DNA of 27,423 nucleotides from Sporisorium sorghi. Taxonomy: Eukaryota; Basidiomycota; Ustilaginomycetes; Ustilaginales; Ustilaginaceae. The position numbers and the translations under genes were made by a program. Location of the stretch: assembly GCA_023212695.1 (NCBI GenBank), contig JALCCG010000278.1, positions 1-27,423 on the forward strand, given 5' to 3'. The notes under the pieces are model-generated. The model was not told the DNA's origin, ran no database searches, and saw only the letters and a list, made by a program, of their open reading frames with translations. Shown here one piece after another: positions 1 to 8,301 of this stretch (the first letter of the stretch is position 1; each line of letters opens with the position of its first letter).

Positions 1-274
1 TTGCATGAGCTTCGCTCTTTGGTGCTGTCCCTTTCATGTGATTTGATAGTGTTGTCTTTGATACATTGTTTGCAGCCGCTGCTTGACTAGCACTTGCGTG
101 CTTTCCAGTAGTAAGCTCTGCTATTGCTTGCTGGATCCTTCTTTCCTTGTCAGCTGTGATTGCTGCAGTCAGTGCACGGTGCACTTTGCCATGCCTGGTC
201 AGAGAAGGTGAAGGGCTGCGCTTAGTTGGAGAGGGTGACTGGCTGAACTTGTTTGAACCAGGAGCTGTCATCAT
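1..274 (-). CDS. psq/pogo-type helix-turn-helix protein, N-terminal part, cut by window edge
   Basis: Reading the minus strand from the tandem ATG codons at 274 and 271 gives 91 uninterrupted codons that are still open at position 1, so this is the N-terminal part of a longer protein. Residues 1-40 are Ser/Pro/Lys-rich. From about residue 45 there is an AIAELTTGK segment, then SASQAAAANNVSKTTLSNHM and KG. This is the pattern of the HTH_psq/CENP-B-N-like DNA-binding domain: a helix, a G-K turn, an AA-x-x-x-x-V-S-K-x-TL recognition helix, then a basic-Gly end. In fungi such a domain most often begins pogo/Fot1-type DDE transposases, but host-derived psq proteins also exist, and the catalytic part lies outside the window. 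It sits 156 bp outside the Tc1-type element, so it is a separate gene or element. The HTH call is fairly sure; transposase is inference. Confidence 0.55.
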   Translation of the reverse strand, partial: MMTAPGSNKFSQSPSPTKRSPSPSLTRHGKVHRALTAAITADKERRIQQAIAELTTGKHASASQAAAANNVSKTTLSNHMKGTAPKSEAHA

Positions 275-430
275 GGTTGGTGTAGAATGGTGGATGATGG
301 AGTGACTTTGACACAAAGACCATGCAATAAATCTGAGATAGTGGACCTGCAACTAGAATTTTGAGCTAAAGGATGCTTGACTCATTTCTGTGCTGAGTGA
401 AAATTGGACCACAAGTACACATGTTTCATA

Positions 431-643
431 CAGTGTGCACGTAAATTGTCCCACAAAATATAGGCATCACCATAAATCACCTTGATGCTCAACAATGGTG
501 AATGCTAGCCCACAAGTGTCTTACACTGTTGGAAAGCTCTGATTGTGCTCTACATGGCTGTGTGATTGAAAGCTGGAGAAGTAGGAGGTGAGATATACAA
601 AAAATTGGCCACAGTTTTTTTCTTTCTGGGACAGTTTTTGGAG
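431..643 (+). repeat. Left long terminal inverted repeat of the Tc1-type element
   Basis: This segment pairs with the reverse complement of 2076-2286. The best conserved blocks are the outer 29 bp, a GCTCAAC block near 487, a GAAAGCTCT block near 532, a GCTCTACA block near 546, and the inner end GGGACAGTTTTTGGAG (628-643), which has one mismatch to its partner. The motif AAAYTGTCCC occurs near the outer end, and its inverse GGGACAGTTT marks the inner end, so each repeat carries two oppositely oriented copies of a possible transposase-binding core. Confidence 0.75.
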
Positions 644-822
644 TGAGCCCCCATAGACATCCCACAGTTCATTGTGGCACTTGTGGGTGTTGGATCAGGC
701 TGAGACTTGGTGTGCTGGTGGGCTTGGGGTTAGACTGGTGACGTGGAAAGTCTCAGCTTGATCCGTCAAGGTTGCGCAGTCTGATTGTGTTTCTCAGTCA
801 CCACTGCCAAAATCACTATACC

Positions 823-1842
823 ATGGTCAGGACAAGCCCAGAGAAGCGTCACACGGTGCTCTATCACCTTCAAACTGGCCAGGCTATCCACTCAGTAGCT
901 AGCCTTGTTGGTTTGAGCAAGTCTACAGTGCAGCACATCAGCAAAAGTGCACCTGCTATGATCCCAAAGATGAAGGGGGGCAGATCCAAAAAATTACAAC
1001 CCCATCATCTCCACTTCTTGGACCACTGCTTCGAGCTCAACTGCAACGAGACTGTCAAGGATGCTTGTCAAGCATTGAAGGAAACCTTTGACATCGATGT
1101 CTGCCCCACCACAGTCAGGAAGGCACTTTGATTCATTTGCTTTAAATCACAAAGAAAAGTACCACACCCCATGCTGCAGAAGAAGCACTACAAACAGTGC
1201 ATGGAATTTGCACTCAGGCACAAGAACTGGATGGTCAAAGATTGGAAGTGGGACATATGGTCTGACGAGACCAAGATTAACTTTGTGGGCCCCGATGGTA
1301 GGCAGTTCTGTTGGGTCAAGGCCGCAGGTTTCAGTAGCAAGCTGGTGAAGCCAACAGTCGAGTTTGGCAGAGGCAGCATCATGATCTGGGGGTGCATGAC
1401 ATGGGAAGGTGTTGGCACTATGCGCATGGTGGTTGGCAGGATGAATGCTGACCAGTACATTGAGATCCTGGATGAGAAACTGACCAAGACCATGTCAGAG
1501 ATGCACCATCAGTACAGCTATACTGACATCATCTTTCAGCAAGACAACAACCCCAAGCACATGTCAAAGAAGGCCAAGAAATGGTTCAAAGACAAGAACA
1601 TCAATGTCTTGAAGTGGCCCGCTCAGTCTCCAGACCTCAACCCTATTGAGCACTTGTGGCAAGAGCTTAAAAAGCGACTTTCAAAGTACACAACCATTGC
1701 AAAATCAGAAAGCAAACTGCTCAAGTGCTGCGAAGCTGAATGGGCAGCCATTGTACCAGCAACGTGCCAGAACCTCATTGAAAGCATGCCTCGACGTATT
1801 CAGGCGGTCCTCAAGGCAAAGGGAGGGAACACAAAGTACTAG
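823..1842 (+). pseudogene. Tc1-type transposase with one in-frame stop codon
   Basis: The frame from ATG 823 to TAG 1840-1842 is 340 codons, the normal length for a Tc1 transposase, and is interrupted only by TGA at 1129-1131. Before the stop are two helix-turn-helix segments: one around VASLVGLSKSTVQHISK, and a second ending in VCPTTVRKAL. After it is the DDE catalytic domain: first Asp in WSDETKINF, second Asp in IFQQDNNPKH, and Glu in NPIEHLWQEL. There are 34 residues between the second Asp and the Glu, which is the Tc1 DD34E signature. All three catalytic residues are present. The stop separates the DNA-binding half from the catalytic half, so this copy should not make a full protein unless there is read-through. 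A small local frame disturbance around 1128-1150 is possible, because the residues just after the stop fit the family poorly. Confidence 0.85.
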
Positions 1843-1970
1843 AGCATTCCAAGATGGTGATCATTGATGACTGGCAAGTGTGTAAAAATGTCAGAAGATC
1901 AAAAAAATCCATTGTAGGCAGGCAGTCTAATTTTTCGAATTTCTTTTTTGGAATTTTCCACCAGCTCTGA

Positions 1971-2033
1971 GTGGAGCTTCGCCGGCCCTGAGAGCCGTCA
2001 GCCTCAGGTGGAGCTTCGTCGGCTCTCAGAGCC
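1971..2033. repeat. Two 26-bp GC-rich direct repeats inside the transposon
   Basis: Copies at 1971-1996 and 2008-2033 both start GTGGAGCTTCG and match at 23 of 26 positions. They contain CTGAGAGCC / CTCAGAGCC and lie in an otherwise AT-rich segment. The flanks (about 1931-1963 and 2034-2058) are loosely inverted copies of each other around GAATTTTCCACC / GGTGAAAATT, so the block could fold back on itself. No function can be assigned. Confidence 0.6.
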
Positions 2034-2075
2034 GGTGAAAATTGCGAATTTCCGAATTTTGGTCAGCTCTGAGAG

Positions 2076-2286
2076 CTCCAGAAACTGTCCCAAAGACAAA
2101 TGATTTGCGACTTTTTTTCTTGCTCAAAGATCTGATCTTTCTCAGCAATGAATGATACAGTCTTGTAGAGCAGAAGCAGAGCTTTCTGATGGTATAAGGC
2201 AGTAGGGGTATTGCTTTGATGGGTGTTGAGCAATGGAGTGATTTGTGCCAACATCAGATTTTATGGGACAGTTTGTGCGCGCGCTG
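2076..2286 (-). repeat. Right long terminal inverted repeat of the Tc1-type element
   Basis: Partner of 431-643, in inverted orientation. The outer end is GC-rich (GTGCGCGCGCTG, 2275-2286), whereas the left end has GTGTGCAC in the matching place. The inner end CTCCAGAAACTGTCCC (2076-2091) matches the left inner end with one mismatch. The length differs from the left repeat by two bases, which indicates small indels. Confidence 0.75.
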
Positions 2287-2288
2287 TA

Positions 2289-2875
2289 AGTACACAACAG
2301 ACGTTACGGGCATGCTGAGGTGGGTTTGCAATTGACACATCGCGATCCTAGTCAGGGAGCAGCATCGTCTTGGCGCAGCTCGGTCCTTCGTACTGCGTGT
2401 CTCGTTTCAAATTGGAGCAAGTCGAAGCGTCACGATCTCCTGATCCGCTTCATCACGTTGAGCGGTGTTTGCTTGGTAACCCACACCATCCGTGACGCCC
2501 TCGCTGTGAGAGGGGTGGTCATTTCATCAAGTAGCATTCGTCTGATCGTCTTCAGCGATCGACGATGGTGGTGCATTGTATTCAGCATCCGACAAGGCGG
2601 CAAAAAAACGCTCGGGCGTTGCGGACCCGAGCCTCAAATGCGGGACCCACTGCGCTCGGGCTAAAAGTGACAGGAGCCGCAGGCATTGGAACCGTTCCAA
2701 CTGAAAAGCTGGCATCACACATCCACCTGTTGAACACTAGATGAACGAGACAGATGCAAAATCGCTATCAAGGATGGTCTAGAATACACACTTGCTGTGA
2801 CATCGAACAAGATGAGATCGGCGCTTGGATGTGTTGACGTTCCCGAAGTAGAAGTAATTGCGACCCTTTGCCTCT
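2289..2875. other. Gene-free spacer between transposon and ribosomal protein gene
   Basis: No convincing coding sequence was found. Open frames at 2320-2664 (+) and 2527-2718 (-) have no recognisable domain and unconvincing composition. The segment has a small hairpin with arms GCTCGGG (2610-2616) and CCCGAGC (2626-2632), and another GCTCGGG at 2654. The part next to 2876 will contain the 3' untranslated region of the uS10m gene. Confidence 0.5.
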
Positions 2876-3788
2876 TCACTTCTGCTCAGCAGCAGCAGCA
2901 GCAGCAGCCTCCTGCGCCAGCTCCTTCTCCACAATACCATCCGCAATCTTCCTAATACTCTCCGCCGCGCCCCCCTCCTCCTTACCCTCCTTCCCCTCCA
3001 CCCTCGCCCCCTCTCTCTGCAGCGCCCTCGCCTCGTCCATCAACCGTTCCCCAACCCCGACCTCATGCCACCTGAACAGCTCCACCCTCTGCCCTACACC
3101 CGGCAACGCATGAATCCGCAAAAAGTGCAGCCACCTGTCCACCACCTCATCGTTCGCATCGTACAATTTAATCGCCCTGGAGTGGGTTTTGCGCCAGAAG
3201 TTCTCCTGCGACTTCTTGTGCACGAACGGCGAGCGCGGCACCGTCCACAGCGCGGTGCGCGTCGGGAGGTGCGCCACGCCGGCGGCGGCGATGCCGATGG
3301 AGAACGCCGCGCGGCGCGCGAAGTCGGCGAACAGGTCCAGGTTCGGCAGCCCGTCGGTGTAGCTGCGCAGGTGCAAAGTTGCCACGTGCACGCCGTGTGT
3401 AGGTCGGAGAGATTCAGTGGGCAGCAGGCAGTTCGGGAGCACGAATTGCTCATCTTCTTTGGCGACTGCGGTGGTGGAAGGGGCGCTGCTGCGAGTCGAC
3501 GCCTGCGTAGGTGGCGAGCGCAGCTGCTCCAGTGTAACGGACGACGAGGTCGACGCATTCGAGCGCACAGATGCCGAGCTGTTATGGAGACGCAAAAGCA
3601 GTCCAAAGGTCAATTCAGGTTCGCTCATAGCCGTATACAGCGGACAGCTCCGACCAGCAGATCGCTCCGGGATGTGATACTTACGCAAACGTTCGAGCGA
3701 CCGGAAGAGCGGTGCGTGTCGGGGCTCGAGAAGCTGCAGCAGCAGAGTTCGCCAGTTGGCGCGCGAGGCCTGTGGATCTTGACGCCAT
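2876..3788 (-). CDS. RSM10: Mitochondrial ribosomal protein S10 (uS10m), two exons
   Basis: A component of the head of the small mitoribosomal subunit. Exon 1 is 3685-3788 and exon 2 is 2876-3578. The 106-nt intron (3579-3684) has donor GTAAGT and acceptor AACAG, and splicing keeps the frame and gives 268 residues. Exon 1 starts MASRSTGLARQ and is rich in Arg, Ala, Ser and Thr with no acidic residue, a good mitochondrial presequence. The S10 core occupies roughly residues 95-190: FARRAAFSIGIA, LPTRTALWTVPRSPFVHKKS, QENFWRKTHSRAIKLYDAN, and the end VELFRWHEVG. The C-terminal tail is charged, then Ala-rich. A longer unspliced frame continues upstream of exon 2 but lacks a presequence, so the spliced model is preferred. 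The low-complexity stretch between the presequence and the core is not conserved family sequence. The family call is firm; the exon 1 start is well supported. Confidence 0.88.
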
Positions 3789-3997
3789 ATTGAAGAGCTT
3801 GCAAGTTCCGATGACCACACAAGGACGACGAGTGGATCTATGAGAGTGGTAGAATGGTAGCATGCAGATGGTTGAGGATGACGAGAAGAAAGTCGACTGC
3901 ATCTTCCGCCATTCCGAAAAAAGCTCAGATCACGTGAGACAACTCTGCTCAATTTTCGTGCGAATCAAGGCACGCGCAAATGCGATCTCACATTTTA

Positions 3998-4061
<64 letters not shown>

Positions 4062-4400
4062 CGCTGCCCTACAACACACCGCTCCGAGCATGCTCATGGA
4101 CAGGAACGCGGAGTGGCAGAGAAGCTAGACACTCAGCATCGAATGATTGAGCGTTGCGTGATAAGCATGCATTACATGGCGATATCAAGATGGATGAGCG
4201 ATAGAAGCACATGAAGCGAACCCGCCAGGGGAGAAGAAAAGAGAGTGAGAAAGTGTCCGTAAAGAGTGGAAAGGCAATCGTAGCGAAGAGAATGAACGAA
4301 TGGGTATAGAGCTCATAGACGAGCTTGAACAGGAGCGGATGGCGAAAAGAAGCAAGCAAATTTTGGTGCGACGAGACAACAGCGACTAGGACCAGAGCCA
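3789..4400. other. Intergenic spacer with long homopolymer
   Basis: This is the upstream region of the uS10m gene and the 3' flank of the Whi2-like gene, both on the minus strand. Its most striking content is a 61-nt T run at 4001-4061. On the coding strand of uS10m this is poly(A), 213-273 bp before the start codon. No RNA gene or credible ORF was found in the remainder. Confidence 0.5.
4001..4061. repeat. 61-nt poly(T) tract
   Basis: An uninterrupted run of T, the longest homopolymer in the window, preceded by TTTTAAGC and followed by CGCTGCCC. It lies in the presumed promoter of the uS10m gene. Exact length should be treated with caution, because long homopolymers are prone to assembly and sequencing error. 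Confidence 0.9.
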
Positions 4401-5588
4401 TCAAATCAAGCTGAGCTCTAATGTCCACACCCTGCGCGCCCACACACGCACCTTCCTGCCCTTGCCCGACTTGAGCAGCTCGACTTCCTTCTGCGTCAGA
4501 CTCGCATCATTGGCCTCTTCCGCCTCGACACTCTGCGCCTTTCCCGCCCCCTCCCCGCCCTCCGGCACGGGGAGCACGATATCAATGCCGTCCCACCAGC
4601 ACTTCCGCGCCGGCTTGCGCCAGAACAGCAGCAGCTTCTGCGCGGTCGCAAACTGCTGGTGATCGATGCGGATGTTGTTCATCATGCTCGTCTGGCCCGT
4701 CGGATCGTGGTACTCTGTACTCAGCGCTTCTGGGTTGATGCCCTCCGCCTCGAGCTCTCCGGCGTGCGTGATGCCAGTCTTGAGCAGCACGAGCGCAATC
4801 GACGTGATGCAGCAGCGGTTGGGCTCGAGCGCGCGGAAGCCCCACGTGTCTTGGCGGTCAAAGCCGCTCATGCAGAGCATGTCGATCAGGTGCTGCTCGG
4901 CGAGGTTGTTCTCTTTGTTCACGTTGCGCTGCAATGCAGTAAAGATCTGTTGGCGGTCGAGCAGTGCATCGCCGCAGGCGTACTTGAGTCGGAGCAGCGC
5001 CGGTGTCGGATGACCCGTGGATGGGTCGGTGCCTTCGAAGGTTTCGGGGTCCACGGCGGGAGGTGAAGTATCGGCACCAGCAGCTGCTGCTGCCTTTTTG
5101 GGTGGGATGGCAAAGTACTCGAGCTCTTCGCGCAGCACAATGATGGGCTGCTTGTTCATCAAGGGGATCTGCGACATGCCGCCCTGATTCATGCCGTTGG
5201 GATCCGCACCCTCCCCCTGTGCGTATTGGTACAAGGCCTGATTGCTGCCGTAGGAAGACGAGCTGGGTCTGTACTTGCCAGACAGCTCGTGAGTGCCGTA
5301 GAACTCGTCTTGGGCCGTTTTGAAGAAGCTGAGGACATATGAGAGACATTGCGGGTCGAAGTCGACAAGGTAGAGCTCCTCTTCATCGTCTTCGCCATCT
5401 TGATCTAGCAGCGAGGGGACACGAGGCTGTCGTGTGAGGATGAGACCGTTGGGGAAGAGGCAGAGCAAGACGGACTCGGGCAAGTTCATCATAGTTTCGC
5501 GTTCGATGGTGAAGCGGGTGCCGCGCAGTTCGAGCGTGAGATGGCTGCTGGGGTCCTGCCCGGACATGTCGTTGCCGTCGTCCATCAT
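4401..5588 (-). CDS. WHI2: Whi2-like BTB/POZ-fold protein
   Basis: A single exon of 395 residues starting MMDDGNDMSGQ (ATG at 5588). Residues about 17-100 resemble the KCTD-like BTB domain of fungal Whi2 proteins: LTLELRGTRFTIERETMMNL, PESVLLCLFPNGLIL, then LVDFDPQCLSYVLSFF. A Gly/Asn/Gln-rich linker follows, then a conserved C-terminal half (LKYACGDALLDRQQIF, FRALEPNRCCITSIALVLL, CWWDGIDIVLPVP) ending in VRVWARRVWTLELSLI. In yeast, Whi2 partners the Psr1/Psr2 phosphatases in general stress response and restrains TORC1 under amino-acid limitation. That role here is by homology only. The gene diverges from sec22 across about 750 bp. No intron is needed, although a GTGCGT near the 3' end could mimic a donor. 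Confidence 0.65.
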   Translation of the reverse strand: MMDDGNDMSGQDPSSHLTLELRGTRFTIERETMMNLPESVLLCLFPNGLILTRQPRVPSLLDQDGEDDEEELYLVDFDPQCLSYVLSFFKTAQDEFYGTHELSGKYRPSSSSYGSNQALYQYAQGEGADPNGMNQGGMSQIPLMNKQPIIVLREELEYFAIPPKKAAAAAGADTSPPAVDPETFEGTDPSTGHPTPALLRLKYACGDALLDRQQIFTALQRNVNKENNLAEQHLIDMLCMSGFDRQDTWGFRALEPNRCCITSIALVLLKTGITHAGELEAEGINPEALSTEYHDPTGQTSMMNNIRIDHQQFATAQKLLLFWRKPARKCWWDGIDIVLPVPEGGEGAGKAQSVEAEEANDASLTQKEVELLKSGKGRKVRVWARRVWTLELSLI

Positions 5589-5939
5589 GGTGAGAGGTGG
5601 GGAGCAAGTTTCGTCGAGATGAGCTCTGTGATCTGCAGTGATTCGAGGGGCGTCGAGAAGCTGTCGATGATCTCAGCCGCGGAAGGTGAAATGCGAGAAA
5701 GAGTCGCAGTGACGGCGTGAATGCGGATGATATCGTTTGCCCTCGAAGTATTTGACGACGCGATGGTTGGTGTGCTAGATAGACTGATGAAGAGAGTGAG
5801 TGGACGATGAAGGCGCCGCGCGAGAGAGGGACGTTGATGGCCGTGCGGACAAGCAGATGAAACTGTGCATCGTCTTGGCTCAAGTGAAGTGGGGGAAACT
5901 CGAAAAACCTCGCTCAGTTTTGGGGGTGCATGGGCGCTG

Positions 5940-5940
<1 letters not shown>

Positions 5941-5985
<45 letters not shown>
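5941..5985. repeat. (GCT)15 trinucleotide repeat
   Basis: Fifteen perfect GCT units (CAG on the minus strand) in the divergent promoter between the Whi2-like gene and sec22. Frames through it would encode poly-Leu, poly-Ala or poly-Gln, but none belongs to a supported gene. Confidence 0.9.
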
Positions 5986-5986
<1 letters not shown>

Positions 5987-6041
5987 GCTTGTGTGCTCAA
6001 TTTTGAATTTCGAGCGACGCTGAGCCAGAGCCACAGAAAAA

Positions 6042-6055
6042 AATTACGCGTAATT
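6042..6055. promoter_or_regulatory. 14-bp palindrome with ACGCGT core (MCB-like)
   Basis: AATTACGCGTAATT is perfectly self-complementary and lies 286 bp before the sec22 start and 454 bp before the Whi2-like start. The ACGCGT core matches the MluI cell-cycle box, and symmetry suggests a dimeric factor. The role is inferred. Confidence 0.4.
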
Positions 6056-6340
6056 GTGAGATCGTCACAGTGCCTGTTGCAGCGCATCGACCCACATCGC
6101 ATGCCTCCACGCTGGTCCTTGGCAAGACTGACGTGCTGTGATTCTTCCAACTGCCCCTTGACCACCCTCCGCCAACATCACCATCATCACCCCACTCTCA
6201 CCACGCCACAGACTGAAGAGCACATATCGAGGTCATTCTCACTTGCATCGCTTTCAATCCACTCTTCCAATCGACGTCACGCTCGAGCACCTCGTCGCTC
6301 ATCCCTCGGCCTCCCGCACTCACCTCTACACACAAACATT

Positions 6341-7021
6341 ATGCCTCTGTCAACACAGATTGCGCGCGTTTCGGACGGCCTGCCACTTGCGCAAAGCGTC
6401 GACGATGGCAAGACGGAAACCGATCTCTCGGAGCACAAGCAGCAGGCGAAGCTGATCTTTCGACGAATCACGCCCTCGTCCGAGCAGAGGTGCAGTATCG
6501 AGAGCGGCAAGTACACGCTGCACTACCTGATCTCCCCTCCGCCCGCAATGCCTTCGAGCGTAGTCTACCTGACGATTGCGGAAAAGTCGTACCCGCGCAA
6601 GCTGGCGTTTTCGTACCTGGACGAGCTGTCGAAGGAGTTTGAGCGCAGCTACGGCACGCAGGTCGAGCAGCGCGCGCTCCGGCCGTATGCGTTTGTGAGC
6701 TTCGACACGTTCATGCAGCGCACCAAGCGGCTGTATGAGGACTCGCGGACAGCACAGTCCGCCGCGTCGTCGAATTTGGACAGGCTGAACGAGGACCTGC
6801 AGGATGTCACGAGGATCATGACCAAGAACATGGAAGATTTGTTGTGGCGCGGCGACAGCCTGGATCAAATGTCGACCATGTCGTCGTCGTTGAGAGACGA
6901 GTCGCTCAAGTACAGGAAGGCGGCTCGCCAGATCAACCTGGATGCGCTGTATCGCAAGTGGGCTCCCGTGGGCGCAGTGGGCCTGCTGTTCTTGTTCATC
7001 ATCTGGATCAAGTTTTTCTAA
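6341..7021 (+). CDS. SEC22: Sec22 R-SNARE (ER-Golgi transport)
   Basis: A single exon of 226 residues. It encodes the vesicle R-SNARE that cycles between ER and Golgi and pairs with the Sed5/Bos1/Bet1-type and Ufe1-type Q-SNAREs. Residues about 1-125 form the longin domain (MPLSTQIARVSDGLPLA, CSIESGKYTLHYLI, VVYLTIAEKSYPRKLAFSYL). The SNARE helix spans about 140-198. Its zero-layer Arg is R170 in LLWRGDSLDQM. A C-terminal tail anchor spans about 207-226 (APVGAVGLLFLFIIWIKF) with almost nothing after it, as expected for this family. The ATG at 6341 was chosen because the longin N-terminus begins exactly there, although the frame is open further upstream. The stop faces the carnitine carrier gene across 226 bp. 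Confidence 0.95.
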   Translation: MPLSTQIARVSDGLPLAQSVDDGKTETDLSEHKQQAKLIFRRITPSSEQRCSIESGKYTLHYLISPPPAMPSSVVYLTIAEKSYPRKLAFSYLDELSKEFERSYGTQVEQRALRPYAFVSFDTFMQRTKRLYEDSRTAQSAASSNLDRLNEDLQDVTRIMTKNMEDLLWRGDSLDQMSTMSSSLRDESLKYRKAARQINLDALYRKWAPVGAVGLLFLFIIWIKFF

Positions 7022-7247
7022 ATTTACAGAGCGGTTCGAGTCGCAACAGCCGCGCTTTGGCATGTCAAAGACTGCGATGAGTTCTGTGCGTGTTCAGCTC
7101 ACTCGGCGCTCAAGACTCGGCGATGGAGAGCACGTTCCCACACAGTCTCGCTACAGAGATGCCTCATGAAAAGTGAGATTTCGTCTAGGATGAAACGGCC
7201 AAAGTATCAACATGAACTATTCGTAATCATGGCAGTCAGCTCCCGCC

Positions 7248-8301
7248 TCAGAACATCTTGTTCATAGCCTGGAGCGACACCTCGACACCGAGGAACGTAG
7301 CCGCATTTGCGGGGAACGCACGAGCCATCGCCGGGCCGAAGCCCTTGAAGAGCGCCTTGACGCCGTCCTTAGCCACAGTCTGACGCGCGCAGTCGAGGAA
7401 GCCGCTGTACGTGCCGTGCGGGGCGCCCTGGTAGCGCGACTTGATGACATCGGGCGGGATAGCGAGCGCCCACATGGCCATACCTGCGAGACCGCCTGCC
7501 GTGAGCACATTCAAGAAGTTGAGCTGCTGCGGGTCCTGACCTGCCGGGGTGAGCAGACGCTTGGACGCCTCGTATGCGCAGAAGTACGCTGCGGATCCCG
7601 GACCGTCACGTGCCAAAGTAGCACCCGTGCCGCGGAAGATCGACTTGAGACCGCCCTCCTTGTACAGCTGGCGCACGACGTCGACGGGTCCGTTGTACGT
7701 AGGGCCCGTGCTGCCGCTCTGGCCTTGCAGCTGCAGCAGCACCTTGACGCGCTCTGCTGGACCAGCGACCATGGTGGTGGGGATCGCACTGAAGAAGCCG
7801 GCAAAGGCGAGCTCGGGGATGGAAAGCTTCGGGTCGGTTCGGCTGGGAGTCATGGCGTAGACGAGCTTCTTGCCCATGTCGTACGACCAGAACGAGAGCG
7901 CAAAGATGGGTGTGACACCGATCAAAGGTGGGCCCATACCACGGTACAATCTGCACGAGGAAAAGGAGCGAAGGAAGGAAGAGTCAGTTTGCTGTTCGTT
8001 GGACAGAATCCTTGTCCGCAAGCGAGAGAGAATCTACAACTCTGCCTTGCCTATACTGCAAAACTCACCCCTTGATACCATCCGCCTTGATCGTCTTCCT
8101 GACGACATCCAGACCGCCCGTGTATGTGCCGTCGGCAGCGGTTTGCAGACGCGTCTTGGTAAGATCAAAGGGGTGTCCGACGAGAACGGAACAGACACCA
8201 CCGAAGCCACCGGAGAGGAACGACTTGACCGACGAGGTGGCCTGCTTCTTCTGCTCGAACTCCTCGTCCTTGATGGCGGCCGAAGTCTGATCGTCGGCCA
8301 T
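7248..8301 (-). CDS. CRC1: Mitochondrial carnitine/acylcarnitine carrier, two exons
   Basis: An inner-membrane exchanger that brings acylcarnitine (and acetylcarnitine made in peroxisomes or cytosol) into mitochondria. Exon 1 is 8069-8301 and exon 2 is 7248-7950. The intron (7951-8068, 118 nt) has donor GTGAGT and acceptor GTGCAG. Splicing restores the frame inside a Gly codon and gives 311 residues, normal for the carrier family. The three repeats carry the Px[DE]xx[KR] signatures [24 protein letters not shown] and [10 protein letters not shown]. The second and third, together with [12 protein letters not shown], are typical of the carnitine carrier branch. [18 protein letters not shown], spanning the splice junction, is a standard carrier element and supports the intron. 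The start ATG at 8301 gives a short polar N-terminus as usual for carriers. Confidence 0.93.

Larger units (their letters stand above)
431..2286 (+). mobile_element. Tc1-type (DD34E) DNA transposon, 1856 bp, long terminal inverted repeats
   Basis: The element begins with CAG after a TA dinucleotide (429-430) and ends with CTG before a TA (2287-2288), the usual TA target duplication of Tc1/mariner elements. The terminal 29 bp on the left (431-459) match the reverse complement of 2258-2286 at 22 of 29 positions, and all seven differences are transitions. Similarity continues inward for about 210 bp on each side, so these are long inverted repeats. A single transposase reading frame lies between them (823-1842). 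The region after the transposase holds a GC-rich direct repeat (1971-2033). The element is more AT-rich and differs in composition from the host genes that follow. With a stop codon in the transposase and diverged ends, it is probably an old, non-autonomous copy. Confidence 0.85.
5589..6340. promoter_or_regulatory. Divergent promoter between Whi2-like gene and sec22
   Basis: A 752-bp region between two divergent start codons. It contains a (GCT)15 tract at 5941-5985 and, 57 bp further on, a 14-bp perfect palindrome AATTACGCGTAATT (6042-6055). The palindrome's centre ACGCGT is the MluI cell-cycle-box core bound by Mbp1/Swi6-type factors in other fungi; binding here is inference. A CATCACCATCATCACC stretch is at 6175-6190. 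Open frames across the region lack ATG starts or known domains. Confidence 0.5.

Noticed and set aside
1094..1190. An intron removing the stop codon in the transposase
   Set aside because: No donor of the GTAAGT/GTGAGT kind seen in the real introns here lies near 1129, and Tc1-type transposase genes normally have no intron at this place. A simple stop mutation fits better.
413..2296. AAGTACACA on both sides of the transposon (413-421 and 2288-2296) as a target duplication
   Set aside because: The left copy is 9 bp away from the repeat end while the right copy abuts it, and the element already has proper TA duplications. Probably coincidence.
2320..2664. Open frames at 2320-2664 (+) and 2527-2718 (-) beside the transposon
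   Set aside because: Short, without family resemblance, and overlapping each other. Nothing supports either as a gene.
2876..3952. A single-exon uS10m model of 358 residues
   Set aside because: Its N-terminal part has no presequence, while splicing with clear GTAAGT and ACAG signals joins a typical mitochondrial presequence to the S10 core in frame.
5585..6034. A minus-strand frame with poly-Gln whose stop overlaps the Whi2-like start codon (ATGA)
   Set aside because: It begins at GTG and has no ATG anywhere in its 149 codons, so it is not a credible upstream ORF. The overlap is probably chance, and the poly-Gln is just the CAG tract.
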